Assembly: GCF_030378205.1 (NCBI RefSeq)
Contig: NZ_CP127385.1
Location: forward strand, 5,372,001 to 5,436,000
Direction of reading: 5' to 3'
Length of the DNA stretch: 64,000 bases
Source of the DNA: Bradyrhizobium sp. NP1
Lineage (GTDB): Bacteria > Pseudomonadota > Alphaproteobacteria > Rhizobiales > Xanthobacteraceae
The position numbers and the translations under genes are program-made. The notes beneath the pieces are model-generated. The model worked only from the letters and a program-made list of their open reading frames with translations. It was not told where the DNA came from and searched no databases. This document shows positions 15,976 through 24,616 of the stretch, piece after piece. How positions within the stretch are numbered: position 1 is the first letter of the stretch; the number at the start of each line of letters is the position of its first letter.

Positions 15976-17219
15976 GCCGCCTGCTCCTGTCCGCTTCTGC
16001 CATGACGCTGGAGCATCGCCGCGAACGCAGCGAAGATCCTGCACATCTGCGGTGCCTTGTAGGGAAAGACATCCGGCGAATCCATGTTGTGGACCACGGC
16101 CGTGTTGTCGGCTTCGAAAATCAGCAGTGATCCGTCGCGCATTTCGGCGCAATCGATCGTGAAATAGTCGAGGCGCAGCAGCGCGGCTATTCCGGCCAGC
16201 GCAGTGTGATGACGCCGCCCGAAGCCGATATCGAAGGTGCGCATGAAGGTTTCTTCCTCCAGGCGCTTGCTGGCGCTTCCGGCCATGCCGGCGTTCAGGT
16301 ACCAGATGTCCCAGCGGTCGGCGACCGCCATGTGGCAGGCGTAAGGCGTGCCGTCGACGAACACCACGCGGTATTTGCGGAACAGGCCGTCCTCGCTGGA
16401 ATAGTCGATGAATGGCGCGACGAAAAAATCGTCCTCGGCGCGAGCGTCGAGATAGCGTACCAGCGCCGCGGCATTTTCGATCCGCGCGAGGCCGACGCCG
16501 GCATGCGAGCCGCGCGGCCGGACGATCAGCGGAAAGGCAACGCCCATGAGACCGCCGGCCTCGATTGCGGGCGAAGCCAGCGATAGCTCGGTGCGCGAGA
16601 ACGGCAGCGTCGGCGGAATCACAACGCCGTCGATCCCTCCGATAAGGCGATGCAGCTTGTCGCGATCGAGATTGCCGACCAGGTCAGGCGGATTGAGCAA
16701 CGGCCGCGGCCAGCGCGCCGCGGCCCGATCGATGATGGAGAGCACGTCGCGGCAATCCTCCGAATCGGAGGCGATCACGATCGCGACGTCATGGTCGGGC
16801 AGCGACGCCGGAAGGCCGGCTTCCGGAACGACGTAGAGCACCATCAGCTCGAACGCCGAATCCTCGAGCAGGAACTCGATCGGCGTGTTGCTGCCCATGT
16901 CGGTTGCGGCGGCCAGCGCCAGCACCCTCAAGCGCGGACGGTCGGTGGCGCACGGCAGCCGGAACAGCTGATGCGCGTTCAAGATGTCGCGCTGGATCGA
17001 CAGGCCGGCCTGCTTCTCGCCGAGCAGCTGCGCGATCAGCGCAAGGTCCAGTCCCTCCCCCGCATCGGCCGTGCCGTCGAGCAGCTTGCCGATCAGCGTC
17101 TGGTACAACGGACGCAGATCCTGGCCGTCGAACGCCATCTTGGCGAGACGGGCCATGCCGATACGGCTTACGCATGCCGGCTCGGTTACGCCGATCCGGT
17201 CCTCGATATCAACGGACAT
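15972..17219 (-). CDS. ATP-grasp (RimK-like) ligase
   Basis: The 415-residue protein has a helical N-terminal region (about 10-90) that looks like a divergent TPR, a Rossmann-like domain (about 96-200), then an ATP-grasp core: FPLIVRPRGSHAGVG (229-243, the nucleotide Lys/Arg and glycine loop), KYRVVFVDGTPYACHMAV, and the Mg-binding DYFTIDCAEM and LLIFEADNT (Glu369, Asn372). ATP-grasp enzymes join a carboxylate to an amine through an acyl-phosphate. ATG 17219 is chosen because GGAG lies 7 bases upstream; the frame is open further but without support. It overlaps the decarboxylase by 4 bases and follows the glycosyltransferase by 65 bp. Confidence 0.85.
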   Translation of the reverse strand: MSVDIEDRIGVTEPACVSRIGMARLAKMAFDGQDLRPLYQTLIGKLLDGTADAGEGLDLALIAQLLGEKQAGLSIQRDILNAHQLFRLPCATDRPRLRVLALAAATDMGSNTPIEFLLEDSAFELMVLYVVPEAGLPASLPDHDVAIVIASDSEDCRDVLSIIDRAAARWPRPLLNPPDLVGNLDRDKLHRLIGGIDGVVIPPTLPFSRTELSLASPAIEAGGLMGVAFPLIVRPRGSHAGVGLARIENAAALVRYLDARAEDDFFVAPFIDYSSEDGLFRKYRVVFVDGTPYACHMAVADRWDIWYLNAGMAGSASKRLEEETFMRTFDIGFGRRHHTALAGIAALLRLDYFTIDCAEMRDGSLLIFEADNTAVVHNMDSPDVFPYKAPQMCRIFAAFAAMLQRHGRSGQEQAA

Positions 17220-17284
17220 CAAAAGCTCCGCAACAAAACAGTGTCTGTAGCCGCGCCGCAATGCCTTGCGCCGCCGGCAGGGGG

Positions 17285-18064
17285 TCATGCTGCATCCGCC
17301 GCGCTCGGCGCCGCCGCGAATTGCGAGGCGATATCGCCATGGAACACCGACGGGCCGACATGATCGAGGCGGCTCTCGAGATCCGCCCAGATCTCGCCGC
17401 CGATATCGGTCCAGCGCTTGCAGAATGCGAAGTCTTCGCTCAGGTAGGTGCCGCTTGACGGGTCGATCATGCATTCGAACAGCGCAAAGCGGTTCGGGCT
17501 GCCGGCGAGCGCATCATGGGAATGCTCGCGGAAGAATTGCAGCGGCGCGTAGCCGGGATGCGCGCACATCCTCTCCAGCACGTGACGGCGGATCATCAGG
17601 AAGCCGGTGCCGGCATAGCGCACGCGGGTGAACCCCCTCACGACCATCACGTGATCGGGGTTCTCGATCTCGAGCACATAGTCGAGCGACGCCGCAGGCA
17701 CGTTCGGCCGGCCCGCCTGCATGGCGCGCCTGGCCTTGTCCCAGTTGACTCGCTTGATCGGATAGGCGCCGGCAACCACATCGGCGCCCGACTCGATCAG
17801 CCGGAACACCTGCTCGGGCGCAAAGCCGATGTCGGCATCGACGAACAGAAGATGGGTGGCGGCGGGATCGTCGAGGAACAAGGTGACGAGGTTGGCCCGT
17901 GCCCGCGTGATCAGCGCATCGCCATCGCGCAAATGGACCTTGAGGTCGACATTCGACATCCCATGCAGCGCCCGCTGCAGGCGGAAGATCGAGCTGGCAT
18001 AGATGCTGGAAACCTGCCCGCCGAAACAGGGCGTCGCCACCACCAGGTGAATTTGATCGCTCAT
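17285..18064 (-). CDS. GT-A-type glycosyltransferase-like protein
   Basis: The 259-residue protein opens MSDQIHLVVATPCFGGQVSS and contains DGDALITRARANLVTLFLDD and HLLFVDADIGF with a DAD motif (76-78), the divalent-metal and nucleotide-sugar site of GT-A glycosyltransferases. Later MVVRGFTRVRYAGTGFLMIR and YLSEDFAFCKRW follow the pattern of family members that read a distant acidic residue. There is no signal peptide or membrane segment, so it acts in the cytosol. It is 97 bp downstream of flgL on the same strand and starts the three-gene enzyme cluster; a CtrA-like box lies in that gap. Start 18064 has GGAG eight bases upstream. Confidence 0.8.
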   Translation of the reverse strand: MSDQIHLVVATPCFGGQVSSIYASSIFRLQRALHGMSNVDLKVHLRDGDALITRARANLVTLFLDDPAATHLLFVDADIGFAPEQVFRLIESGADVVAGAYPIKRVNWDKARRAMQAGRPNVPAASLDYVLEIENPDHVMVVRGFTRVRYAGTGFLMIRRHVLERMCAHPGYAPLQFFREHSHDALAGSPNRFALFECMIDPSSGTYLSEDFAFCKRWTDIGGEIWADLESRLDHVGPSVFHGDIASQFAAAPSAADAA

Positions 18065-18123
18065 GACCGCTCCGAACCCGCCAAATCGGCGCCTCATCCC
18101 TCACCAAACCGTAAATAGACGTG

Positions 18124-18140
18124 GTTAACGGAAAGCTAAC
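18124..18140 (-). promoter_or_regulatory. CtrA-like box before the glycosyltransferase/ATP-grasp/decarboxylase cluster
   Basis: Minus strand TTAG-CTTTCCG-TTAAC is one base away from TTAA-N7-TTAAC. It lies in the 96-bp gap after flgL, about 60-75 bp before the glycosyltransferase start. No terminator is visible in the gap, so read-through from flgL is also possible. Confidence 0.4.
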
Positions 18141-18160
18141 GGGCGCCCTCGCCGCTGCCG

Positions 18161-20038
18161 CTACGCCACCGGCAGGAACTTGGTCAGGCTGAGCTGCGAA
18201 AGCATCGCGGTGGTCTGATAGGAGGCCTGCAGGCTGGTCTGCAGCGCCAGCAGCTCGCTCGCAACCTGGTTCTGGTCGATGCCCTCGGTCTGGCTGATCA
18301 TGTTCTGCAGCGCGCTCAGGGTCTGTGTCTGCCGCGCGGACACGTCCTTCATCGTGTTCTGCGCATTGGCGAAGTCGGTCTGGATGTTGGAGATCGTCTG
18401 CTGGCCGGCCTGCGGCGTCAGGTTCGCCGCCGTCCGCGAGCTCAGGGCCGCGATCTGCGCGCCCGAATTGGTCCCCGTCGGCGGCGTCGTCACCGCCGCG
18501 AACACCGCGATCGACTGGATCATCGAGCGGATCGCCTGCTCATTGGCCTGCGCGCCGAACTGCACGGTCTGCGACTGGTCGACGCGCACGGTCGAGGACG
18601 CGCGCGCCGAGCCCGGACCGGAATTGCCGGTATACCAGGCAACCGTATTGGCGGAGCCGTTGACCAGCTTGGTCGCCGAGCCGAATGGCGAGCCGACCCG
18701 CAATGGAGGCTGCGTCGCGCTGACCGGGCCGGAAAATCCGAGCGCCCCCAGGGCCGCCGTATTCGAGCTCGTCACCGAGAAATTCGCGGCGTTGTCGGTG
18801 CGCAGCGTGACCACGCCGCCGCTGACGGTCGACGGGTTCGAGGTCCCGCTGAGCGCGTCGATCTTGGAGAGCAGCGTCTGGACGCTGTCGGTGACGTTGA
18901 CCTGGTTGTTGCCGTGGGCGCCCGAGGCCACGAAGGTGATCTGCTGGCCGTTGACGGTGATGGTGTCGCCGGTCGCGAAACTCGCCGACAGCGAGTCGGT
19001 ATTGGCCCCGCCGGACAGTAGCGTCGCCCCTGTGATCGGCGCCGGCGTCGTCAGCTTGTTGTTGGCGACGGTGCCGGTCGCGGTGCTGTCGGTGTTGAAG
19101 AAATTGTCACCCGCCGCAACCGCGGAGGCCGCCACCAGCGCGGTGTTGGCGAGCGTCGTGATCGAGTTCGTCAGCGCCGCGCTGATATTGCCCGCCGTCG
19201 CCGTCGAGCTGCCGCCGATCGTGAAGCTGCCCGATGGCGCCGGCGACGTCGTGGTCGCCGTCAGCTTGACCGACTCCTGCGAGCCGTCGGGAAGATTGAA
19301 GGTGAAGGTGAGCTGGTCGCCCGGGTTGGGATTGGTGGCGCCGAGGTCGACCGAGATCGCCGGGGGCGACCCGGAAGGACCCGAAATCGTCGCACCGGTC
19401 AACGTCGACGAAACCGAGCTCAGCTTGAAGCCGAACGGGGAGCCGGCGACGTCCTCGGCGACCTGCACCGAGGTGGTGGTCGGCTGCGTGACCACGAGGC
19501 GCCCCAGTCCGCTGGTGCCGAGATCCGCCTGCTGGCGCTCGGCGATCACCTGCTTCAGGCCGGCCTTGGTGGCGGTGCCGTTCATGATGTCGTCGCTGGA
19601 TGCGACCGCCTGCGTGTTGATGGCGCTGCCCGAGAAGATGTAGCGATCACCGACCTGGGTGTTCAGGATGCCGACGATCGAGGAGAGCTGGGCCGACGCG
19701 TTCTGCTGCGCGATGGTCTGGCCGGTCGAGTTGAGGTTCTGCGGGGTCGCCGCCGCGGCGCTCTGCACCGAGCTTGCGGTGCTCTGCAGCGACTGCAGCG
19801 CGGTGTTGGCGGCCTGGATGATCGTGTTGACGTTGGTGATGGTGTTGCCGAAGGCCGAGATGTTGGAAAGCTGCGCGCGCGCGGCGATCGCGAACCCCTC
19901 GTTGACGCCCATGCCGGCATAGGTCGTCGATTTGAGGCCCGTCGAGAGCTGCGTCGAGAGGTCGGCGAGCTGGTCGCTGATGTTGCGGACCGACTGGCCG
20001 AGGATCGAGCTGCCGTAGTTGATGCTGGAGATCGACAT
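18161..20038 (-). CDS. flgL: Flagellar hook-filament junction protein FlgL
   Basis: The 625-residue protein begins MSISSINYGSSILGQSVRNI and has the FlgL core residues AQLSNISAFGNTITNVNTII (55-74) and a C-terminal flagellin-like helix with LLALQTSLQASYQTTAMLSQ near the end and terminal LTKFLPVA. FlgL joins hook-associated FlgK to the filament. It is about twice the length of enterobacterial FlgL because of a long variable middle (about 205-460). That middle includes a module at about 335-436 (LLSGGANTDSLSASFATGDT) shared with flagellins and FlgE. It starts 9 bp after flgK, so the pair is co-transcribed, probably from the flgE sigma-54 promoter. Confidence 0.93.
   Translation of the reverse strand: MSISSINYGSSILGQSVRNISDQLADLSTQLSTGLKSTTYAGMGVNEGFAIAARAQLSNISAFGNTITNVNTIIQAANTALQSLQSTASSVQSAAAATPQNLNSTGQTIAQQNASAQLSSIVGILNTQVGDRYIFSGSAINTQAVASSDDIMNGTATKAGLKQVIAERQQADLGTSGLGRLVVTQPTTTSVQVAEDVAGSPFGFKLSSVSSTLTGATISGPSGSPPAISVDLGATNPNPGDQLTFTFNLPDGSQESVKLTATTTSPAPSGSFTIGGSSTATAGNISAALTNSITTLANTALVAASAVAAGDNFFNTDSTATGTVANNKLTTPAPITGATLLSGGANTDSLSASFATGDTITVNGQQITFVASGAHGNNQVNVTDSVQTLLSKIDALSGTSNPSTVSGGVVTLRTDNAANFSVTSSNTAALGALGFSGPVSATQPPLRVGSPFGSATKLVNGSANTVAWYTGNSGPGSARASSTVRVDQSQTVQFGAQANEQAIRSMIQSIAVFAAVTTPPTGTNSGAQIAALSSRTAANLTPQAGQQTISNIQTDFANAQNTMKDVSARQTQTLSALQNMISQTEGIDQNQVASELLALQTSLQASYQTTAMLSQLSLTKFLPVA
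18731..19036 (-). repeat. Shared surface module, copy in FlgL
   Basis: Encodes LSGGANTDSL - ATGDTITVNGQQITFV - DSVQTLLSKIDALSG - VSGGVVTLRTD - LGALGFSG. Homologous to the modules in the flagellins and FlgE. Confidence 0.7.
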
Positions 20039-20047
20039 TCACGCACC

Positions 20048-21916
20048 TCACAACTGGACTTGCATCAGGCTCTGCATCATGCTCTGGACCACGGACATGA
20101 TGTGAGCATTGGCGGCGTAGGTATTCTGCACCTGGATCAGGTTCGACATCTCGGTGTCGATGTTGACGCTCGCGGTCGAATTGAACTTCTGCTGCAGTGT
20201 GCTGACGACGACGCTCTGGCCCTGCTGCAGCTGCTTCGCCAGCGTCGCCGAATTGCTCTGCTGGCTCACGAACTGCTGCAGGTAGTCCGAGATGCTGGCG
20301 CTGAAGGGCTGCGAGGACGAGCCGAGACCGGTGCTGGTCGAATAATTGAACGTCGCCGAGGTGAGCTGCGAATAAAGGAAGTCGGTGCGCGTGGTGTCGC
20401 TCGGCGCGGTCAGCGGCGAGGTGTTGTACACCGAGAGCTTGGACGGATCGGAAAGCAGCGCCGCGTTGACGGTGATGCGGCCGGCAAGCCCGGTCATCTG
20501 CGAGCCCGACCCGGTGATCTGTCCGGTGTAGAGCGAGCTGCCGTCCGTGAAGACGGGCAGTTGCGCGTTGCCGCTGGCGAGCGACCCCACCGTGGTCGTC
20601 ACCGAAGCCGCCTTGATACTCGTGGCGTTGGTGCCGTCGTCGACCACCTGCAGCAAGCCGCCCGCGTTGGAGAACTGCAGGTGACTGCTGCTGCCGAGCG
20701 CGCTGTTGAGCTGCGCGGCGACGGCTCCGACGCCGGCGGAGAAATTGACGCCGATCACCTGCGGACTGACGCCGGGCGCGCTCTGGTACGGCAGTGCGGT
20801 GGGATCCGTGACGTTGACGATCTGGAGCTGGCGCTGGGTGTTGGTAGCGGTGTCGGTGTAGGTCACGTTGACGGTGTTGCCTGCCGAAAGCCCGGCGACG
20901 TTGAGCTGGAAGCCCGAGGGCGGGCCGGCGACCGCCGTTCCCGGCGTGGTCAGGTTGGACAGCGAGCTTGCCAACGTCGCGGCGAGCTGGTCGACCTGGG
21001 TCTGCGCCTGCACCAGCGTCTGGTCGCGCAGCTTCAGGTCGGCGGCGATCTGCCCGGACGACAGCATGTTGGGCGCCGCCATGTCGATGGTGGCGCCGTT
21101 CGGCAGCTTGAGCGCCAACGTGCCGACGCCCGACTTGGTCGGATCGCTGTTGTACTGTTTGCTCGCATCCAGCGTGCCCGGCGAATTGAAGGTCAGCGTC
21201 GAGGCGAGCCCCGCGCCGACGAGCTGCATGCCCGAACTGGTGAAGACGCTGGTCTGGTTGGAGGAGTCGGTGACGGCGCGGACATCCATCAGCTTGGCGA
21301 GCTGGTTCAGCGCATTGTCGCGCTGGTCCATCAGGGTCGCGGCCTGCGGGTCGGTCGGCGAAAGGCCCTGGAGCTGGGTGTTGATGGAGGCGATCTGCTG
21401 CATCGCCGTGTTGGCCTGCGCCGCGGAATTTCCAATGTCCTGGTTGACGTTGTTGCGCAGCGACTGGATGCCCTTGGTCGTCGTGTTCAACTGGGCGGCC
21501 AGCGACTGCGCCGCCGTCAGCGCCACCGACTGCGCCGAGGAGTTGCCGGGGCTGGTCGACAACGCCTGCAGCGCGGAGGTAAAGTTGTTATATGCGCTCT
21601 CCAGCGTGCCGTTGCCGCCGGGGGTGCCGTAGACGCTCTGCAGCTGGTTCAGGATGTTGGAGATCTGATCGGCATAGCCGCCGCCCGAGGTTTCGGTGCG
21701 CAACTGGTTCTGCACGAAGAGATCGAGCTGACGGTTGACGCCGGTGGTCAATACCGTCGAGCCGACGCCGCCGCTTGCGACCTCGATCTGGTTCGCGCTT
21801 TGGCTGACATAGCCCGGCGTCTGCGCGTTCGCGACATTCGACGAGATGATCGAAAGCGCGGCCTGGTTGGCGCGCAGACCGGACATTGCCGTGGCGAGGG
21901 CTGAACTCAAACCCAT
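20048..21916 (-). CDS. flgK: Flagellar hook-associated protein FlgK
   Basis: The 622-residue protein starts MGLSSALATAMSGLRANQAA followed by LSIISSNVANAQTPGYVSQ, the axial-protein N-terminal motif. The C-terminal end MSNLIQVQNTYAANAHIMSV with VQSMMQSLMQVQL is the matching D0 domain. FlgK caps the hook at the hook-filament junction. It begins 43 bp after flgE and ends 9 bp before flgL, so flgE-flgK-flgL form one unit. It lacks the shared 100-residue module found in its neighbours. Translation of the opposite strand is also open for most of the length, a G+C artefact. Confidence 0.96.
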   Translation of the reverse strand: MGLSSALATAMSGLRANQAALSIISSNVANAQTPGYVSQSANQIEVASGGVGSTVLTTGVNRQLDLFVQNQLRTETSGGGYADQISNILNQLQSVYGTPGGNGTLESAYNNFTSALQALSTSPGNSSAQSVALTAAQSLAAQLNTTTKGIQSLRNNVNQDIGNSAAQANTAMQQIASINTQLQGLSPTDPQAATLMDQRDNALNQLAKLMDVRAVTDSSNQTSVFTSSGMQLVGAGLASTLTFNSPGTLDASKQYNSDPTKSGVGTLALKLPNGATIDMAAPNMLSSGQIAADLKLRDQTLVQAQTQVDQLAATLASSLSNLTTPGTAVAGPPSGFQLNVAGLSAGNTVNVTYTDTATNTQRQLQIVNVTDPTALPYQSAPGVSPQVIGVNFSAGVGAVAAQLNSALGSSSHLQFSNAGGLLQVVDDGTNATSIKAASVTTTVGSLASGNAQLPVFTDGSSLYTGQITGSGSQMTGLAGRITVNAALLSDPSKLSVYNTSPLTAPSDTTRTDFLYSQLTSATFNYSTSTGLGSSSQPFSASISDYLQQFVSQQSNSATLAKQLQQGQSVVVSTLQQKFNSTASVNIDTEMSNLIQVQNTYAANAHIMSVVQSMMQSLMQVQL

Positions 21917-21959
21917 ATCGATGGCCCGCCTTGAGAAGCGTTACGCAAGGCTGCGCGTT

Positions 21960-23795
21960 TCAGCGCAGCACGTTCAGAAGATCCTGCACCATGCTGTTGG
22001 CCGTGGTGATCACCTTGGTGTTCGCCGAATAGGCCTGCTGGGTCACGATCAGCTTGGTGAACTCGTCGGCGATGTCGGTGTTCGAGCCTTCGAGCGAGGA
22101 GCCTGTGATCTTGCCGGAGGCGCCGATGATCGCGGGTCCCGAGAGGTCGGTGACCTCGTAGGCCCCGCCGTCGAGCGCCTTCAGGTAGTTGGTGCCGTTG
22201 AAGTGCGACAGCGTCACCTGGGCCAGGTTGATGTTCTGTCCGTTGGAGAAGGTGCCGACGACGAGACCGTTGTTGCCGACCGCGACCGACTGGAGCTGGC
22301 CGGCGGCAAAGCCGTTCTGCGTGATGGTGTTGATGGTCGCAGCGCCCGCGGAGCTTGCGAACTGGGTCAGCGCGCCGGAGGCGACGTTGAACGTCAGTCC
22401 GCCCAGCGCCTGGCCGTCGACCGAGACGTTGGGAATGGTGATCGCCGATCCGCTCGGCGAGGTCAGCGCGCCGTTGGCGCCGAAGACGAAGTTGGTGCCG
22501 ACGTTGACCCAGGCAGTCTGTGTGCCGGTCGCGGTGGTCGAGGTCTGGTAGAACAGGTTCCAGGTATCCTGGTGTCCCGCGCCAAGCGTAGCGCTGTCGG
22601 TCTTGGCCCAGCGCAGCTGCAGGTTCACCGGCGTGCCGGCCGCGTTGTAGGCGGTCACCGCGCCGCCGCTGATCGATTCGTTGGTGAAGGCCGTAAGGTC
22701 GTTGCCGGTGACGGCACCGGTGCCGACATTGGTGCCGGCCGCGCGGGCTTTGGTGATCGGCGGCGTGCCTGCGCCGAAGCCGAGCCCCGCGAGGGCGGTC
22801 GTGGCATTGGGCGTGTTGGCGGTGATCTTCAGATCCTGGCCGGTGCCGGTATGCAGGGTGATCTGACCTCCCGAGACGGAGGCCGAAGCACCGGTGATCG
22901 CGGAAATCTTGTTGAGCAGGGCCCCCACATTGTCGGTGATGTTGAGCTGGTTTCCGGTGGCCCCTGATGTGACGAAGGTGATCGTTGTGGCGGGCGATGT
23001 GTCAATCGTGATGCTGTCGCCGGAAGCAAACCCTGCGGCCAGCGAGTCGCTCGGGGCGGTCCCTGACAGCTCCGTGGCGGCCGTGATCGGGGCGGCCGGC
23101 GTGGCCTGGTTGTTGACGACAGCGCCGGTGATGAAGGCGTCGACGGGCGGCGCCGGCGAGCCGATCGGCAGCGGGTTGGAGGCAAAGTCGGACGGATTGA
23201 TGCCGCCCGCCGCCGTCAGCGTGCCGGCCGCCGCGGTCGTGCTCGCCGGCGTCTTCGGCTGGGTCGGCAGGTTGGCGGCATATTGAACGGCGGTCGTCGC
23301 CTGCGCCGGGATGAAGTTGTTCTGGAATTGGAGCACCTGCGGCACGTTGCCGGTCGGATTGCCGGTCTTCGGATCGACGGTAACGCCCATCAGGTAGTAG
23401 CCGGCGCCATTGATCAGATTGCCGTTGGCGTTGACCTGGAAGTCGCCGCGCCGCGTGTAGTCGGTGACCCCGCTGAACACCGGCACGTTGTCGACCACCG
23501 ACGACGCCTTCTGCACCGAGAAGAAGCCGTCGCCATTGATCGCCATGTTGGTCGCGACCGTCGAGGCGGAAACCGTGCCCTGGGTGGTGATGGTCTGCTG
23601 CGCGAATGCCGTCACGCCGCCGGCGACCTGCCGGGCCGGCGTGGTGGAGTCGGGGATCAGGTCCACGAAGCTGGTGCCGATACCCTTGTAGCCGGTGGTC
23701 GAGGCGTTGGCGATGTTGCCGGAAATGTTCTGCAGCGCGAAGGACTGCGCCTGCAGGCCGCCAACCGATGTGTTCAGCGCGTCGAAGATACCCAT
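21960..23795 (-). CDS. flgE: Flagellar hook protein FlgE
   Basis: The 611-residue protein starts MGIFDALNTSVGGLQAQSFA and continues LQNISGNIANASTTGYKG, the axial motif. It contains NMAINGDGFFSVQ (84-95), DYTRRGDFQVNANGNLINGAG and a C-terminal GSSLEGSNTDIADEFTKLIV followed by TQQAYSANTKVI, all hook-protein marks. It is longer than the 400-residue enterobacterial hook because of an insert at about 235-341 that carries the flagellin-shared module. The start at 23795 has GTGGAGACAATGTT upstream; a longer frame to 24128 runs through the msrB 3' end and is not used. A sigma-54 promoter lies 73-87 bp upstream. Confidence 0.95.
   Translation of the reverse strand: MGIFDALNTSVGGLQAQSFALQNISGNIANASTTGYKGIGTSFVDLIPDSTTPARQVAGGVTAFAQQTITTQGTVSASTVATNMAINGDGFFSVQKASSVVDNVPVFSGVTDYTRRGDFQVNANGNLINGAGYYLMGVTVDPKTGNPTGNVPQVLQFQNNFIPAQATTAVQYAANLPTQPKTPASTTAAAGTLTAAGGINPSDFASNPLPIGSPAPPVDAFITGAVVNNQATPAAPITAATELSGTAPSDSLAAGFASGDSITIDTSPATTITFVTSGATGNQLNITDNVGALLNKISAITGASASVSGGQITLHTGTGQDLKITANTPNATTALAGLGFGAGTPPITKARAAGTNVGTGAVTGNDLTAFTNESISGGAVTAYNAAGTPVNLQLRWAKTDSATLGAGHQDTWNLFYQTSTTATGTQTAWVNVGTNFVFGANGALTSPSGSAITIPNVSVDGQALGGLTFNVASGALTQFASSAGAATINTITQNGFAAGQLQSVAVGNNGLVVGTFSNGQNINLAQVTLSHFNGTNYLKALDGGAYEVTDLSGPAIIGASGKITGSSLEGSNTDIADEFTKLIVTQQAYSANTKVITTANSMVQDLLNVLR
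22773..23093 (-). repeat. Shared surface module, copy in FlgE
   Basis: Encodes ITAATELSGTAPSDSLAAGF - ASGDSITID - ITFVTSGATGNQLNITDNVG - LLNKISAITG - VSGGQITLHTGTGQDLKI - LGFG. Same architecture as the copies in FlgL and the flagellins. Confidence 0.7.
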
Positions 23796-23867
23796 AACAT
23801 TGTCTCCACATTGATCCGGCGGCCAGACGATCGGCAGATGCCATGGCCGCACTCGAGGGAGACTGTC

Positions 23868-23882
23868 GCAAGCCGCATGCCA
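23868..23882 (-). promoter_or_regulatory. Sigma-54 type promoter for flgE-flgK-flgL
   Basis: Minus strand TGGCATGCGGCTTGC has GG and GC 10 bases apart, -24 TGGCAT and a perfect TTGC -12 element. The start of transcription would fall about 60 bases before the flgE ATG. Confidence 0.75.
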
Positions 23883-23916
23883 GAATGGAAAATCGCGATA
23901 TTTCAGGCGCTTGAAT

Positions 23917-23944
23917 AAAAAGGCCCCGGTTCGAGAACCGGGGC
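23917..23944 (-). terminator. Terminator of msrB
   Basis: A 9-bp stem GCCCCGGTT / AACCGGGGC with loop CGAG is followed on the minus strand by CTTTTT. It insulates msrB from the flgE promoter. Confidence 0.85.
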
Positions 23945-24004
23945 ACAATTGCCGGGCGGGCAACAATTGCCGGGCACGGCCGGCCTGTCGGGGGGCGAGA
24001 TGCG

Positions 24005-24508
<504 letters not shown>

Positions 24509-24616
24509 GGGGGGTCTCCGTGGGCGGCGCAACGACGCGCTTTCGTTGCGAGATACGGCGGTTCCACGCGCAAAGTTACATCGGGGCCGAGAGAAATTTC
24601 TCACAATCCCGCGAGA

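Noticed and set aside
20060..21904. 614-codon open frame on the plus strand opposite flgK
   Set aside because: Composition is typical of antisense frames in GC-rich DNA, and flgK matches its family end to end.
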